Position numbers and translations under genes: made by a program. The notes below the pieces were generated by a model. It saw only the letters and a program-made list of their open reading frames with translations, was not told the DNA's origin and searched no databases. This document shows, one piece after another, positions 1 to 8,262 of a stretch of 64,000 bases of DNA (the stretch's first letter is position 1; every line of letters starts with the position of its first letter). Source of the stretch: Paenibacillus albus (GTDB lineage Bacteria > Bacillota > Bacilli > Paenibacillales > Paenibacillaceae); NCBI RefSeq assembly GCF_003952225.1, contig NZ_CP034437.1:5098501-5162500 (forward strand). The letters run 5' to 3'.

Positions 1-541
<541 letters not shown>

Positions 542-1231
542 TTACATGTGACCTCGCTCCTTCAAACTGATAAAGCGATTGTCACCTATTACCAAGTGAT
601 CGAGAACATCAATACCTACAAGCTCGCCCGCATCGATCAGGCGTCTCGTAAGCGCTATATCTTCAGGACTAGGCGTTGGATCGCCGCTTGGATGGTTATG
701 TACGCAAATCAACGAAGCGCTGCTGCATCTAATAGCTGCCCGAAACACTTCGCGTGGATGCACTAAGGTCGCATTGAGGGTGCCGACGGATAATGTTTCT
801 TTTAAAATAACCTGATTCTTCGTATTTAAAAACAAGCAGACAAAATGCTCTTGTTTCAGATAGCGAAGTTCCTCCATTAATAAGTTCGCAGCATCGGCTG
901 GTTTTCGGATGGTAGGGAGCTCTCCTTGCTGAGTTATAGCAAGCCTGCGGCCGAGCTCAATGCCTGCCCGAAGCTGAACTGCCTTTGCCGTCCCGATTCC
1001 GCGGATCTTCGTCATCTCCGCTATACTCATATCAACTAAACCGCGCAGATCACCGCACTGGCTCAAAATTCGCGAAGCGAGCAGAACCGCGGATTCACGC
1101 TTCGTTCCCGTTCGCAATAAGATCGCCAGCAGCTCAGCATGGCTTAACGCTTCAGCCCCTGCCGTCATCATGCGTTCCCGTGGTCTTTCGCTGTTTGGCA
1201 CATCCTTCAGAACAAATGACTTTGCTTCCAT
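542..1231 (-). CDS. radC: RadC/JAB-domain DNA repair-like protein
   Basis: RadC-family protein of about 229 residues: an N-terminal helix-hairpin-helix-like part (ILLRTGTK, KIRGIGTAKAVQL) followed by a C-terminal JAB/MPN metalloprotease-like fold. The metal-binding motif is complete: VHNHPSGDPTPSPED gives H-x-H and S-x7-D. An in-frame ATG two codons upstream (1237) also exists, but the AGGG of the Shine-Dalgarno sequence touches it, while the ATG at 1231 has 6 nt spacing, so the latter was chosen. It lies between maf and mreB on the same strand, the conserved Bacillales order. Its exact cellular role is unsettled in the family despite the name. Confidence 0.93.
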   Translation of the reverse strand: MEAKSFVLKDVPNSERPRERMMTAGAEALSHAELLAILLRTGTKRESAVLLASRILSQCGDLRGLVDMSIAEMTKIRGIGTAKAVQLRAGIELGRRLAITQQGELPTIRKPADAANLLMEELRYLKQEHFVCLFLNTKNQVILKETLSVGTLNATLVHPREVFRAAIRCSSASLICVHNHPSGDPTPSPEDIALTRRLIDAGELVGIDVLDHLVIGDNRFISLKERGHM

Positions 1232-1271
1232 AGACATCCCTGCCTTTATGCGAGATTCGTCCTCTGTGCCG

Positions 1272-1904
1272 TTAAATCACGTTGATGCCGAATTCGTCTA
1301 GCATGTCCGACAGCAGCGATAACGGAAGTCCGACGACGTTGAAATAACAGCCGTCGATCCGCTCCACCATTGTTGCGCCAAGCCCCTGAATGCCATAGCT
1401 GCCCGCCTTATCAAGCGGCTCGCCGGATTCGACGTAGCGCCGGATTCGCTCTTCGCCAAGCTGTTTCATCGTTACGAGCGTCATCCGGTGATGAACAAGC
1501 TCGCGACCAGTCCCGGGTTCAATGAGAGCAACGCCTGTATAGACTTCGTGCTGCCGTCCTTCGAGAGCAGTCAGCATACGAACCGCGTCGTTCTTGTCCA
1601 CTGGCTTGCCGAGCACTTTGCCGTCTAGAACGACGATCGTGTCAGCGCCGATGATGAGTGAACTCTTCGCAGCTTCACTGCTTAACAACTCAGAGCTAGC
1701 CCGAGCCTTGCGCAAACCAAGCTGCTCCACGATCATGGCCGGAGACCAGTTCTGTGGGGTACTTTCATCAGCATCGCTGGACAAAATGAGAACCGGCAAG
1801 GAAAGGCCGAGTGACGCGACCAATTCCTGCCGGCGGGGAGAAGATGAAGCCAGCACGAGCTGGCGTATAGTTGAAGAAGATATCGAAGAAGATCTCACGT
1901 TCAT
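1272..1904 (-). CDS. maf: Maf-type nucleoside triphosphate pyrophosphatase
   Basis: Maf proteins hydrolyse non-canonical or methylated nucleoside triphosphates (dTTP/UTP class) to monophosphates; overproduction in B. subtilis inhibits septation. The 210-residue product has the family signature LASSSPRRQELVASLG near residue 17, the ADTIVVLDGKVLGKP segment with the catalytic Asp region near residue 87, and the SGEPLDKAGSYGIQG motif near residues 160-175. An AAGGAG sequence sits 7 nt before the ATG at 1904. The first 14 residues (MNVRSSSISSSTIR) are a Ser-rich extension before the usual start of the fold. It precedes radC and mreB in the same direction. Confidence 0.94.
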   Translation of the reverse strand: MNVRSSSISSSTIRQLVLASSSPRRQELVASLGLSLPVLILSSDADESTPQNWSPAMIVEQLGLRKARASSELLSSEAAKSSLIIGADTIVVLDGKVLGKPVDKNDAVRMLTALEGRQHEVYTGVALIEPGTGRELVHHRMTLVTMKQLGEERIRRYVESGEPLDKAGSYGIQGLGATMVERIDGCYFNVVGLPLSLLSDMLDEFGINVI

Positions 1905-1937
1905 GGTGACGCTCCTTACGCATACTTAAATACCCCG

Positions 1938-2180
1938 TTATAGCTTGCGGTAAACCCAAATCGCTGCAATTAATCCAGCGATGCTAAGTAGGCTGATTTC
2001 AATTCGAAGTGAGAAATTGTAGCTGAGCACGAGCAAATCCGCTGCCGGCGCCCACTTGATCGTCGTAGTTTTTGTGAGGAACGAAAGTCCTGGTACTTCT
2101 GACAGCCACTTGGAAAGAAGTGCGCCTGTCAATAATCCAATGAGCAGAAATAATAAAAATACCCAGAAATTTTTCTTCAT
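1938..2180 (-). CDS. DUF4321 small membrane protein
   Basis: An 80-residue protein starting at the ATG at 2180 (MKKNFWVFLLFLL). Two hydrophobic segments are visible: residues 4-25 and about 57-76 (ISLLSIAGLIAAIWVYRKL). Between them is a short polar stretch with TKTTTIKWAPAADLLVL. The pattern matches the DUF4321 family, often encoded beside maf/radC in Firmicutes; no function is established. A longer reading frame extends upstream to 2318, but it would run into the preceding gene and lacks a ribosome-binding site, whereas GAGGG lies 10 nt before the chosen ATG. It sits 62 nt after the SPOR-domain gene and 33 nt before maf, probably co-transcribed. Confidence 0.8.
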   Translation of the reverse strand: MKKNFWVFLLFLLIGLLTGALLSKWLSEVPGLSFLTKTTTIKWAPAADLLVLSYNFSLRIEISLLSIAGLIAAIWVYRKL

Positions 2181-2242
2181 GTTCTTACGTCCCTCGCCAT
2201 AATTTGACACGTACACTTTATTATACGCGGGGAAGGAACGCA

Positions 2243-3697
2243 TTACAATGCATCCATGGAAGCAAACCAACCTTTCTGTGTGAATACGGCTTCCATCAAT
2301 GCTTTTTGCATGGACCACAAGTAGGCTTCTGACGGCTTCTTCACATATGCATCGGCAGCCAGTGCCGCCGTGTTGATGGATTGTACAAGCTTCAGCAGTG
2401 CATTCTTATTCACTTTATCCGTCATACCGGCTTCCATGAGCGATGCGGATTGTGTCCAGGTCTCATGCTGCTGTTTCCAAGCTCCTGCAGCTAATCCGCC
2501 CGTGCTGCTGCCGCTTAATTGCTCCAAGGTTAACGAATCCAGCTTCGTTAACAGCTCGTTCGTTTGCGAGAAGAATGATTCCACGACCGATCTGTCGCCT
2601 TTGAAAGGAATCGAAGAAACAGCAGGCAGCTCGATCGGCTTCACATAAACGTCCATCCCGGTCAGCAGCTGACCGAGCAATGCCGCGTTGTCTTTGTCTG
2701 TCGACATCCCCACATAGACACGATAGTCCTCGCTTGACGTTAAGGACGCCGCTGCCAGCCCCTTATCATTCAGCTCGTTCACGGCAGCATCGAGCCCCTC
2801 TTTGTTGCTGAATACGCCATATTGAAGCATATAGTACGTAGTTGCGGGCACTTTTACTTGCACCAGCGCTGCTTGCGAGTTCGCTTGGTTGCCGCTGTTT
2901 ATAGCCCCGCCGGATGCGTTTGTTGTTGTATTGGAATCCTTACTCACATTCGCATTCTTGTCCGTACCGGATGCAGCAGTATCCGTGCTCGCTTCTGAGG
3001 ACGGCTTGCTCGTTACAGGTGCTGCATCATTACCGGTTGTAGCATCCCCGCCAGTGAATAGTGTTAGCACAAAATAACCAAATAACGCCCCAGTCGCGAT
3101 TGCCCCAGCGACCGATGCAAATACTTTATACCATGACGGTCCTCTGTTCGGACGTTGCGATGAACCCGTTAAATAAGAACCAAGGGAAGGTCTAGCGTTG
3201 CGGTCATTGCTGCTTGCTCTTCGATAACGATCTTCCTCTTCCACATCTATGATCGGGTACATATCTATGACCTGCGTAGACTGCTGCGGGCGCTTGACAG
3301 GCACTTGCGCCTCTTCGTATTCATCGCCCAGCAGAATCGGTTCGAGCACATCCGTCTCTGGGTATGGCTGGATTTCAGTGTAGAAACGCTTCTGATCGGA
3401 TGAATGCTGCTTCCGCTGTTGATTTTGTTCGGCTGAATCTCGGACCTGCTCCTCTGCGCGACCCTGCTTTTGTCTAGGGATTTGCCCGTCAGCCTCACGA
3501 ATTAGCTGTTCCAGCGCTTGGGCGTCATTTTGGAAGGAGCTGTTCCATGGTCCTATATCGGAAGTGAATTTAAGTTCCTCTTGAAAAAAAGGTACGACAT
3601 TCGCGGAATTATCGCGCTGCTTCTCTTCCTGCTTCGGCTCCATCCGTGCTCCGCTTCGCTGATCGAAACGATAGGTAATGCGTCCTTTATTATTCAT
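2243..3697 (-). CDS. SPOR-domain single-pass membrane protein
   Basis: A 484-residue protein with three parts. Residues 1-190 are hydrophilic, Gln/Glu/Arg-rich and probably cytoplasmic. One transmembrane segment follows around residues 192-215 (VFASVAGAIATGALFGYFVL). A Ser/Thr/Asn-rich linker (TSKPSSEASTDTAASG) then leads to a SPOR-like domain at about 287-360 (YYMLQYGVFSNKEGLDAAV...YRVYVGMSTD). SPOR domains bind glycan strands stripped of stem peptides at septa, so a division or spore-cortex role is plausible but inferred. AAGGAG lies 8 nt before the ATG at 3697. It is first in the minus-strand run ending in mreB, and is divergent from the ArsR gene. In B. subtilis this chromosomal place holds spoIIB, also a SPOR-type protein; orthology was not tested. 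Confidence 0.82.
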   Translation of the reverse strand: MNNKGRITYRFDQRSGARMEPKQEEKQRDNSANVVPFFQEELKFTSDIGPWNSSFQNDAQALEQLIREADGQIPRQKQGRAEEQVRDSAEQNQQRKQHSSDQKRFYTEIQPYPETDVLEPILLGDEYEEAQVPVKRPQQSTQVIDMYPIIDVEEEDRYRRASSNDRNARPSLGSYLTGSSQRPNRGPSWYKVFASVAGAIATGALFGYFVLTLFTGGDATTGNDAAPVTSKPSSEASTDTAASGTDKNANVSKDSNTTTNASGGAINSGNQANSQAALVQVKVPATTYYMLQYGVFSNKEGLDAAVNELNDKGLAAASLTSSEDYRVYVGMSTDKDNAALLGQLLTGMDVYVKPIELPAVSSIPFKGDRSVVESFFSQTNELLTKLDSLTLEQLSGSSTGGLAAGAWKQQHETWTQSASLMEAGMTDKVNKNALLKLVQSINTAALAADAYVKKPSEAYLWSMQKALMEAVFTQKGWFASMDAL

Positions 3698-3788
3698 CGC
3701 TCTCGCTCCTTGTCCACATACTCTAGTACGAGTCTATGAAAAAGTTGAGAGGAGTATGACTCTTGAATCGGTCAACCATGCACATTCG

Positions 3789-3818
3789 TTGACAGGAATA
3801 TTCCTTGTGAGGTATATT
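3789..3818 (+). promoter_or_regulatory. Promoter of the ArsR gene with embedded operator
   Basis: A -35 TTGACA (3789-3794) and a -10 TATATT (3813-3818) are separated by 18 nt. Between them, and covering the -10, is an inverted repeat: GAATATTCC (3796-3804) and GGTATATTC (3811-3819), 8 of 9 positions complementary. This is the size and place expected for an ArsR-family operator, so the downstream gene probably represses itself. The predicted transcript start falls close to the ATG at 3825. Confidence 0.6.
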
Positions 3819-3824
3819 CAAACC

Positions 3825-4154
3825 ATGAATTCGACTATGAGCGCTCTTGCTGAGCCTAACCGATTACGAATCGTCGAGCTTCTGCGAGACGGCCCGCGTA
3901 CTGTGGGGGAAATCGCCGAAAGACTGGAACTGAATCAACCGCAAGTATCCAAACATCTTCGCGTGCTTCTTGAAGCTGGACTCGTTGAGGTGCACCCCGT
4001 TGCCAATCGGCGAATCTACAAGCTGGGAACAGCGCCGCTCAAGGAGCTTGACGACTGGGTCAGTTCTTTTCGCCGCTTCTGGGAAGGAAAGTTCGATGAT
4101 ATGGAGAATTATTTGCGCAAGCTGCAGGCGAAGGATTCGAACCAAGAAGAGTAG
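3825..4154 (+). CDS. ArsR/SmtB-family transcriptional regulator
   Basis: A winged-helix regulator of 109 residues starting MNSTMSALAEPNRLRIVELL. The helix-turn-helix covers about residues 26-55 (RTVGEIAERLELNQPQVSKHLRVL) and the wing follows (GLVEVHPVANRRIYKL). No Cys or metal-binding His cluster is present (ArsR metal sensors have e.g. ELCVCDL), so it is more like the SdpR/PagR non-metal subgroup that ends in a helical RFWEGKFDDMENYL segment. A longer in-frame extension to 3678 exists, but it would place the promoter and operator inside the coding region, so the start at 3825 was chosen. No obvious target gene is adjacent on the same strand; the ligand is unknown. Confidence 0.85.
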   Translation: MNSTMSALAEPNRLRIVELLRDGPRTVGEIAERLELNQPQVSKHLRVLLEAGLVEVHPVANRRIYKLGTAPLKELDDWVSSFRRFWEGKFDDMENYLRKLQAKDSNQEE

Positions 4155-4713
4155 CAACCCCCTTCATCCGGTGGCTGCTACTCGATGTATCTCTAGCAAC
4201 ACTCGCCTAATCTACTAGGAAAGCTGAGAATCGGAAGTCCGATTTCTCAGCTTTTTTCATGGATCCCAGTGAGCCATAACTCTCGCGTGAGGAGCGAAGG
4301 CCATCCGTTATTCGATTCTTGTTCTAACGAACTGCAGAAACGCTATTGGGCCAAAATGGCAGCCTTACGAATTCTAACGAATCCTAGTAACGCTACTAAG
4401 CAATAAACCTTCAATTACTAGCGAAATACAGTTACATTACGTTACCTGAATTCGTTAGAAGTTCAGTTTGGGCGAATTCGAGTAAATAACGACTCGTGAG
4501 TTCGTTAGAACTCCCGGCCTATGTAAGCGTCGTTTGTTTACGTAATCTGCTAGCCAAACGCCTACAAGTTGAAACAAAGTAATCCGCTGGAACCCCCTCC
4601 TTCCCATCACTTTCACCTCCGTGTAGTCCGCTTAACGAGATTTTCCCTAAAAGCAGAAGGAATTCCCTGATTTATCCAGAATAGTACCTCTAACCACAAA
4701 AGGAGGAATCTCT
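4155..4713. repeat. Repeat-rich intergenic region with paired 10-mers 50 bp apart
   Basis: This 560-bp gap has no credible gene. It holds the ArsR terminator and, from about 4320 to 4515, a repeat element: TTCTAACGAA at 4322 and 4372 (50 bp apart) and its reverse complement TTCGTTAGAA at 4451 and 4501 (again 50 bp apart). The two direct copies are followed by related text (AACGCTATTGGG and AACGCTACTAAG). The arrangement is therefore an inverted pair of direct dimers. Similar spacing occurs in the other intergenic arrays of this window. Confidence 0.7.
4221..4257 (+). terminator. Rho-independent terminator after the ArsR gene
   Basis: Stem arms AAGCTGAGAA-TCGGA and TCCGA-TTTCTCAGCTT followed by a run of T. 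The same arm sequence is used by the terminator after the next gene (5171-5209), so the pair may be recent duplicates. Confidence 0.8.
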
Positions 4714-5148
4714 GTGAACAAGTTGGAGTTGAAGCAAGAGCTAGAGAGCAAGTATCCTCATACGGAAGCAAGATTAAAACGGATAGAATGCATATATATA
4801 CCGGTGACAAACGCTGAAGCGGCAAAGCAGTTCTTTATGAAGTATGGTTTAGTCACGTTATCTGCTCAAGGCAATGTGAAGCTTGGCTCCGGGCAAGGGA
4901 TCTTCTTCCTAGAGACGACGATGAAACAAACATCGAACTTCGTGACCCACGATTGGGATGAGCATAATGAACAGCATGAAATGGAAGCTGCTTGTTTCGA
5001 GGTATCCGAAATTGAGGAGCTCTACCATCACATGAAAGAAGATGGAGCGAATGTTTCGGAGCTCAAAGATAATGGCGGCTGTGGTTGGTCGTTTACTTTC
5101 CATGATCCCGATGGCAATAAATTTGCGGCGTGGCAGGATATCAACTAA
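4714..5148 (+). CDS. VOC-superfamily (glyoxalase/bleomycin-resistance fold) protein
   Basis: A 144-residue protein starting with GTG, 7-9 nt after a strong AGGAGG. The N-terminal beta-alpha unit (RIECIYIPVTNAEAAKQFFMKYGL) and the C-terminal motif SFTFHDPDGNKFAAWQD are characteristic of vicinal-oxygen-chelate proteins. Possible metal ligands are His and Glu residues in the TFHDPDG and FAAW regions, but the pattern is degenerate and the reaction cannot be predicted. It is isolated between two repeat-containing gaps and has its own terminator; it is probably monocistronic. Confidence 0.85.
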   Translation: MNKLELKQELESKYPHTEARLKRIECIYIPVTNAEAAKQFFMKYGLVTLSAQGNVKLGSGQGIFFLETTMKQTSNFVTHDWDEHNEQHEMEAACFEVSEIEELYHHMKEDGANVSELKDNGGCGWSFTFHDPDGNKFAAWQDIN

Positions 5149-5170
5149 AGTAAGTGACGCTGAGCGCAAA

Positions 5171-5209
5171 AAAAAGCTGAGAATTCGGATTTCCGATTCT
5201 CAGCTTTTT
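5171..5209 (+). terminator. Terminator after the VOC gene
   Basis: Stem AAGCTGAGAAT-TCGGA / TCCGA-TTCTCAGCTT with T-rich flank on the plus strand and A-rich flank on the other, so it may act in both directions. Its arms are nearly identical to those of the terminator at 4221-4257. Confidence 0.75.
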
Positions 5210-5291
5210 AAATTAAAACAGTAATCTCCCCCACCAATCGAACCTCATCATGCGCCTCTGTCCCCCAAACGTTAGACCATTCGGGTGTCCA

Positions 5292-5398
5292 GAGGGACGA
5301 GTCCCTCCAGCGGCTCCCTCCTACGGAGGGAGCCGCTGGAGGGATTTAGGGAGGTGGAAGTTGATTTAGAGTTTGAACTTTGAACTTTGAACTTTGAT
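5292..5398. repeat. Perfect 19-bp palindrome plus TTTGAAC heptamer repeat
   Basis: A perfect inverted repeat spans 5303-5321 and 5325-5343 (arm CCCTCCAGCGGCTCCCTCC, loop TAC). It overlaps a second hairpin, GAGGGAC-GA-GTCCCTC at 5292-5307, so the two are mutually exclusive structures. Downstream, TTTGAAC is tandemly repeated between 5372 and 5396. No T-tract follows, so it is not a typical terminator. It lies just after the end of murC. Confidence 0.7.
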
Positions 5399-5430
5399 TA
5401 GTTAAGGGTATCGCTGTAAGGACCTCTCCC

Positions 5431-6825
5431 TCAAGCCTTCCCGCGGAGCGTCTTCGCAAGAGAATCCGCTACCTTCCAAATATCGCCAGCACCCATCGTT
5501 ATAACGAGATCACCTGGCTTGACTTGATCGGTCAGCACCGCCAACGCTTCCTCTTTGGTCGGATAGTACGACGTATTCGCGTTGCTGTTCTTGATGATCA
5601 TCTCCACAAGCTTCTTGGAGTGAACACCTTCGATCTGCTGCTCTCCGGCAGGCGAATAAATATCCGTGATTAGCACTTCATCCGCTTCCGAGAACGCACG
5701 GCTGAACTGCTCAAGCAAGAAGAACGTGCGCGTATACCGCTGCGGCTGGAACACCGCAACGATCCTTTTGCCCGTCGACTTGGCAGCGCTAATCGTCGCC
5801 TGAATCTCCGTCGGATGATGAGCATAATCATCAATTACGAGAATATCATTCACTTCGCCGAGCACCTGGAATCTGCGTTTCGCACCACGGAAATCAACGA
5901 TGGCCTCTGCAATCGCTTCGAACGATACGCCTGCTTGCAAGCACGTAATGACCGTTGCCATCGCATTGTACACATTGTGGCGGCCCGGAACGGACAGCTC
6001 AATGCGGCCAAGCAGCTGGTCGTGACGCGTCATATCGAACGATGCTTTACGATCGCCAAGTGTAATATTAGTCGCACGGTAAATCGCCTCATGGTCAATG
6101 CCGTACGTAAGTACGCCTTCATGCCCAAGAGGACCTGCGATAAGCTCTGGAAGCATCGCCTGCATATTCTCATCGTCTGCACAGACGATCGCTTTGCCGT
6201 CTTGTCGCACTTGGCTTAAGAACTGCACGTAAGCTGCTTTTAATTTATTGAAATCACCGTCGTAGTTTTCGAGATGATCAGGTTCTATATTCGTCACGAT
6301 GGCAATCGTAGGATGGTACTGCAGGAACGAGCCGTCACTCTCATCCGCTTCCGCAACGACATAATCGCCTTTGCCGGCTTTGGCGTTCGTGCCAACATTG
6401 ACGATTTCGCCGCCAATGATATAAGTCGGATCGAGCTGGCAATTCTCCATCACCAGTGCGATCATCGAGGACGTCGTTGTTTTGCCGTGCGCGCCGGCGA
6501 CAGCGACTCCTTTGCCGTTATTCATTAGTCTTGCAAGCATTTGAGCGCGGTGAAGAATCGGAATGTTCAGCTCTTCCGCAGCGACGCGCTCGACATTATC
6601 GCGGGATAACGCCGTCGAGTATACGACCAAGTCCGCTCCTTTGACATGCTCCGGCTCGTGACCGATGTAAATACGCGCCCCTTTGGCTGCAAGCTTCTCC
6701 GTAAGCTCTTGCCCGGCAACGTCTGAGCCTGTCACTTTATAGCCCATCTCCAGCATGACGCGCGCGATGGCGCTCATGCCGTAACCGCCAATACCGATGA
6801 AATGAACGTGCTCTGCTGTGTTCAA
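5431..6825 (-). CDS. murC: UDP-N-acetylmuramate--L-alanine ligase
   Basis: MurC adds L-alanine to UDP-MurNAc with ATP, the first amino-acid step of the peptidoglycan stem peptide, in the cytoplasm. Visible: N-terminal Rossmann motif HFIGIGGYGMSAIA, the ATP-binding loop GAHGKTTTSSM, the central segment TNIEPDHLENY and the C-terminal DDYAHHPTEI motif. The chosen start is a TTG at 6825, 7 nt after the folC stop, with GGTGA of the folC end as ribosome-binding site at 6 nt; this gives 464 residues. The frame stays open to 6888, overlapping folC. Third gene of the minus-strand valS-folC-murC group. Confidence 0.94.
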   Translation of the reverse strand: MNTAEHVHFIGIGGYGMSAIARVMLEMGYKVTGSDVAGQELTEKLAAKGARIYIGHEPEHVKGADLVVYSTALSRDNVERVAAEELNIPILHRAQMLARLMNNGKGVAVAGAHGKTTTSSMIALVMENCQLDPTYIIGGEIVNVGTNAKAGKGDYVVAEADESDGSFLQYHPTIAIVTNIEPDHLENYDGDFNKLKAAYVQFLSQVRQDGKAIVCADDENMQAMLPELIAGPLGHEGVLTYGIDHEAIYRATNITLGDRKASFDMTRHDQLLGRIELSVPGRHNVYNAMATVITCLQAGVSFEAIAEAIVDFRGAKRRFQVLGEVNDILVIDDYAHHPTEIQATISAAKSTGKRIVAVFQPQRYTRTFFLLEQFSRAFSEADEVLITDIYSPAGEQQIEGVHSKKLVEMIIKNSNANTSYYPTKEEALAVLTDQVKPGDLVITMGAGDIWKVADSLAKTLRGKA

Positions 6826-6832
6826 AGACGGT

Positions 6833-8200
6833 TCACCAACCTTTTTCAGAATCCTTATTGTAGAGCAATTGGGAGCGGACGTCTGCAATTAAGTAGAGCG
6901 TTCCGGAAACGACCGCCAAATCAGCATGACCAGTTAAACCTTGCAGTCTTTCAAGCGCCTGCTTCCAATCCGGTTCAACGATGAGCTCGAAAGGACGGTC
7001 AACTGATTCACGAATCTCGCTGACGAGCTCAGCCAGCTCCGCAGCAGGCATTGCCTTGCGGAAATTAGGCTCAGTCACGATAAGCGTATCCACTAGAGGT
7101 AGTATATGCTTGAGCGTGTCACGATGATTCTTATTCGATAGCATCCCCATCATGAGATGCAGACGCTCGTACGAATACGTATCACGAAGTGCCGCAGCCA
7201 ATGTCTCTGCGCCTTCCGGATTATGCGCGCCGTCGATAAGCAGACGTGGCGACTGCTTAATCATCTCGAGGCGTCCCGGCCAAGCCGCCGTGCGAAGCCC
7301 TTCCCGAAGGTCTTCATCCTCAATGATAGCCGCGTAATACTGCCGCATCACTTCAAGCGTCATGACAGCTACAGCTGCATTCGTCCGTTGATGTGCGCCA
7401 TTCAGCGTAATCGTGAGCGGTTCGATAGAACGGAACATGCCGTCAAAACGGAAAGTTTGCTCGTTTTCCGATACTTGAAGCGCTGTTTCATGGAACTTTT
7501 CTCCGAGGAGATAGAGCGAGCTGTTCTTCGCCTTAGCTGTCGATGCGACAACGTCTATCGCTTCCGGCTGCGTCACTGCGCTGACAACCGGTACGCCTGC
7601 CTTAATAATACCCGCCTTCTCAGCCGCAACAGCCTCGATCGTATCGCCGAGAATATCCATATGATCATGACCGATATTCGTAATAACCGATACAAGCGGC
7701 GTCACGATATTCGTCACATCCATGCGTCCGCCCAGTCCTGTTTCCCAAACGACAAAATCAGGGTATGCGACTGTGCCGTAATACAAAATCGCCAGCGCCG
7801 TCGATACTTCAAACATGGTAGGCGAGCCTAGCTCGGTCTGTGCGATCGCTTCGACATGAGGCTTCAGCTTGTTCGAGAGCATAAGCAGCGTTTCTTCGGG
7901 AATGTCCGCATCGTTGTACTTGAAACGGTTCGTAAAGCTCGTTATGTAAGGAGACGTGAACGTCCCCACATCATAGCCGCAGCGCAGCAGCACGCTGGTC
8001 AAATAAGCGCAAACTGAGCCTTTGCCATTCGTACCTGCCACATGAATAAATTTAAGCCGGCGCTCCGGATTCCCGAACAGCTCCATCAGCTTCTTGATCC
8101 GCTCCATGCCGGGGCGAATGCCGAAGGGGACGAGCCCTACGATCCAATCTCTTGCTTCCTCATAGGTTGCAAGCGGCGCCGATAACTGTTGTTCAGTCAT
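6833..8200 (-). CDS. folC: Folylpolyglutamate synthase/dihydrofolate synthase
   Basis: FolC joins L-glutamate to dihydropteroate or to folates using ATP. The 455-residue protein is a Mur-ligase relative: the P-loop VAGTNGKGSVCAY is near residue 54, the omega loop TSPYITSFTNRF near 82, the GLGGRMDVTN segment near 156, and the motif DGAHNPEGA near 325. AAGGA lies 7 nt before the ATG. It directly follows valS (62 nt) and precedes murC, the valS-folC order of Bacillales. Whether it has both activities cannot be read from sequence; Gram-positive members usually do. Confidence 0.94.
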   Translation of the reverse strand: MTEQQLSAPLATYEEARDWIVGLVPFGIRPGMERIKKLMELFGNPERRLKFIHVAGTNGKGSVCAYLTSVLLRCGYDVGTFTSPYITSFTNRFKYNDADIPEETLLMLSNKLKPHVEAIAQTELGSPTMFEVSTALAILYYGTVAYPDFVVWETGLGGRMDVTNIVTPLVSVITNIGHDHMDILGDTIEAVAAEKAGIIKAGVPVVSAVTQPEAIDVVASTAKAKNSSLYLLGEKFHETALQVSENEQTFRFDGMFRSIEPLTITLNGAHQRTNAAVAVMTLEVMRQYYAAIIEDEDLREGLRTAAWPGRLEMIKQSPRLLIDGAHNPEGAETLAAALRDTYSYERLHLMMGMLSNKNHRDTLKHILPLVDTLIVTEPNFRKAMPAAELAELVSEIRESVDRPFELIVEPDWKQALERLQGLTGHADLAVVSGTLYLIADVRSQLLYNKDSEKGW

Positions 8201-8262
8201 TATGATTTCCTTCTTCCTTCTACAGCGAAATGCTGCGAATTGACAAGCTAAGAAGGGCTGTA

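Noticed and set aside
4320-4515. Possible CRISPR array from the spaced 10-mers
   Set aside because: Repeats are only about 10 nt, come in both orientations, and no cas genes are present.
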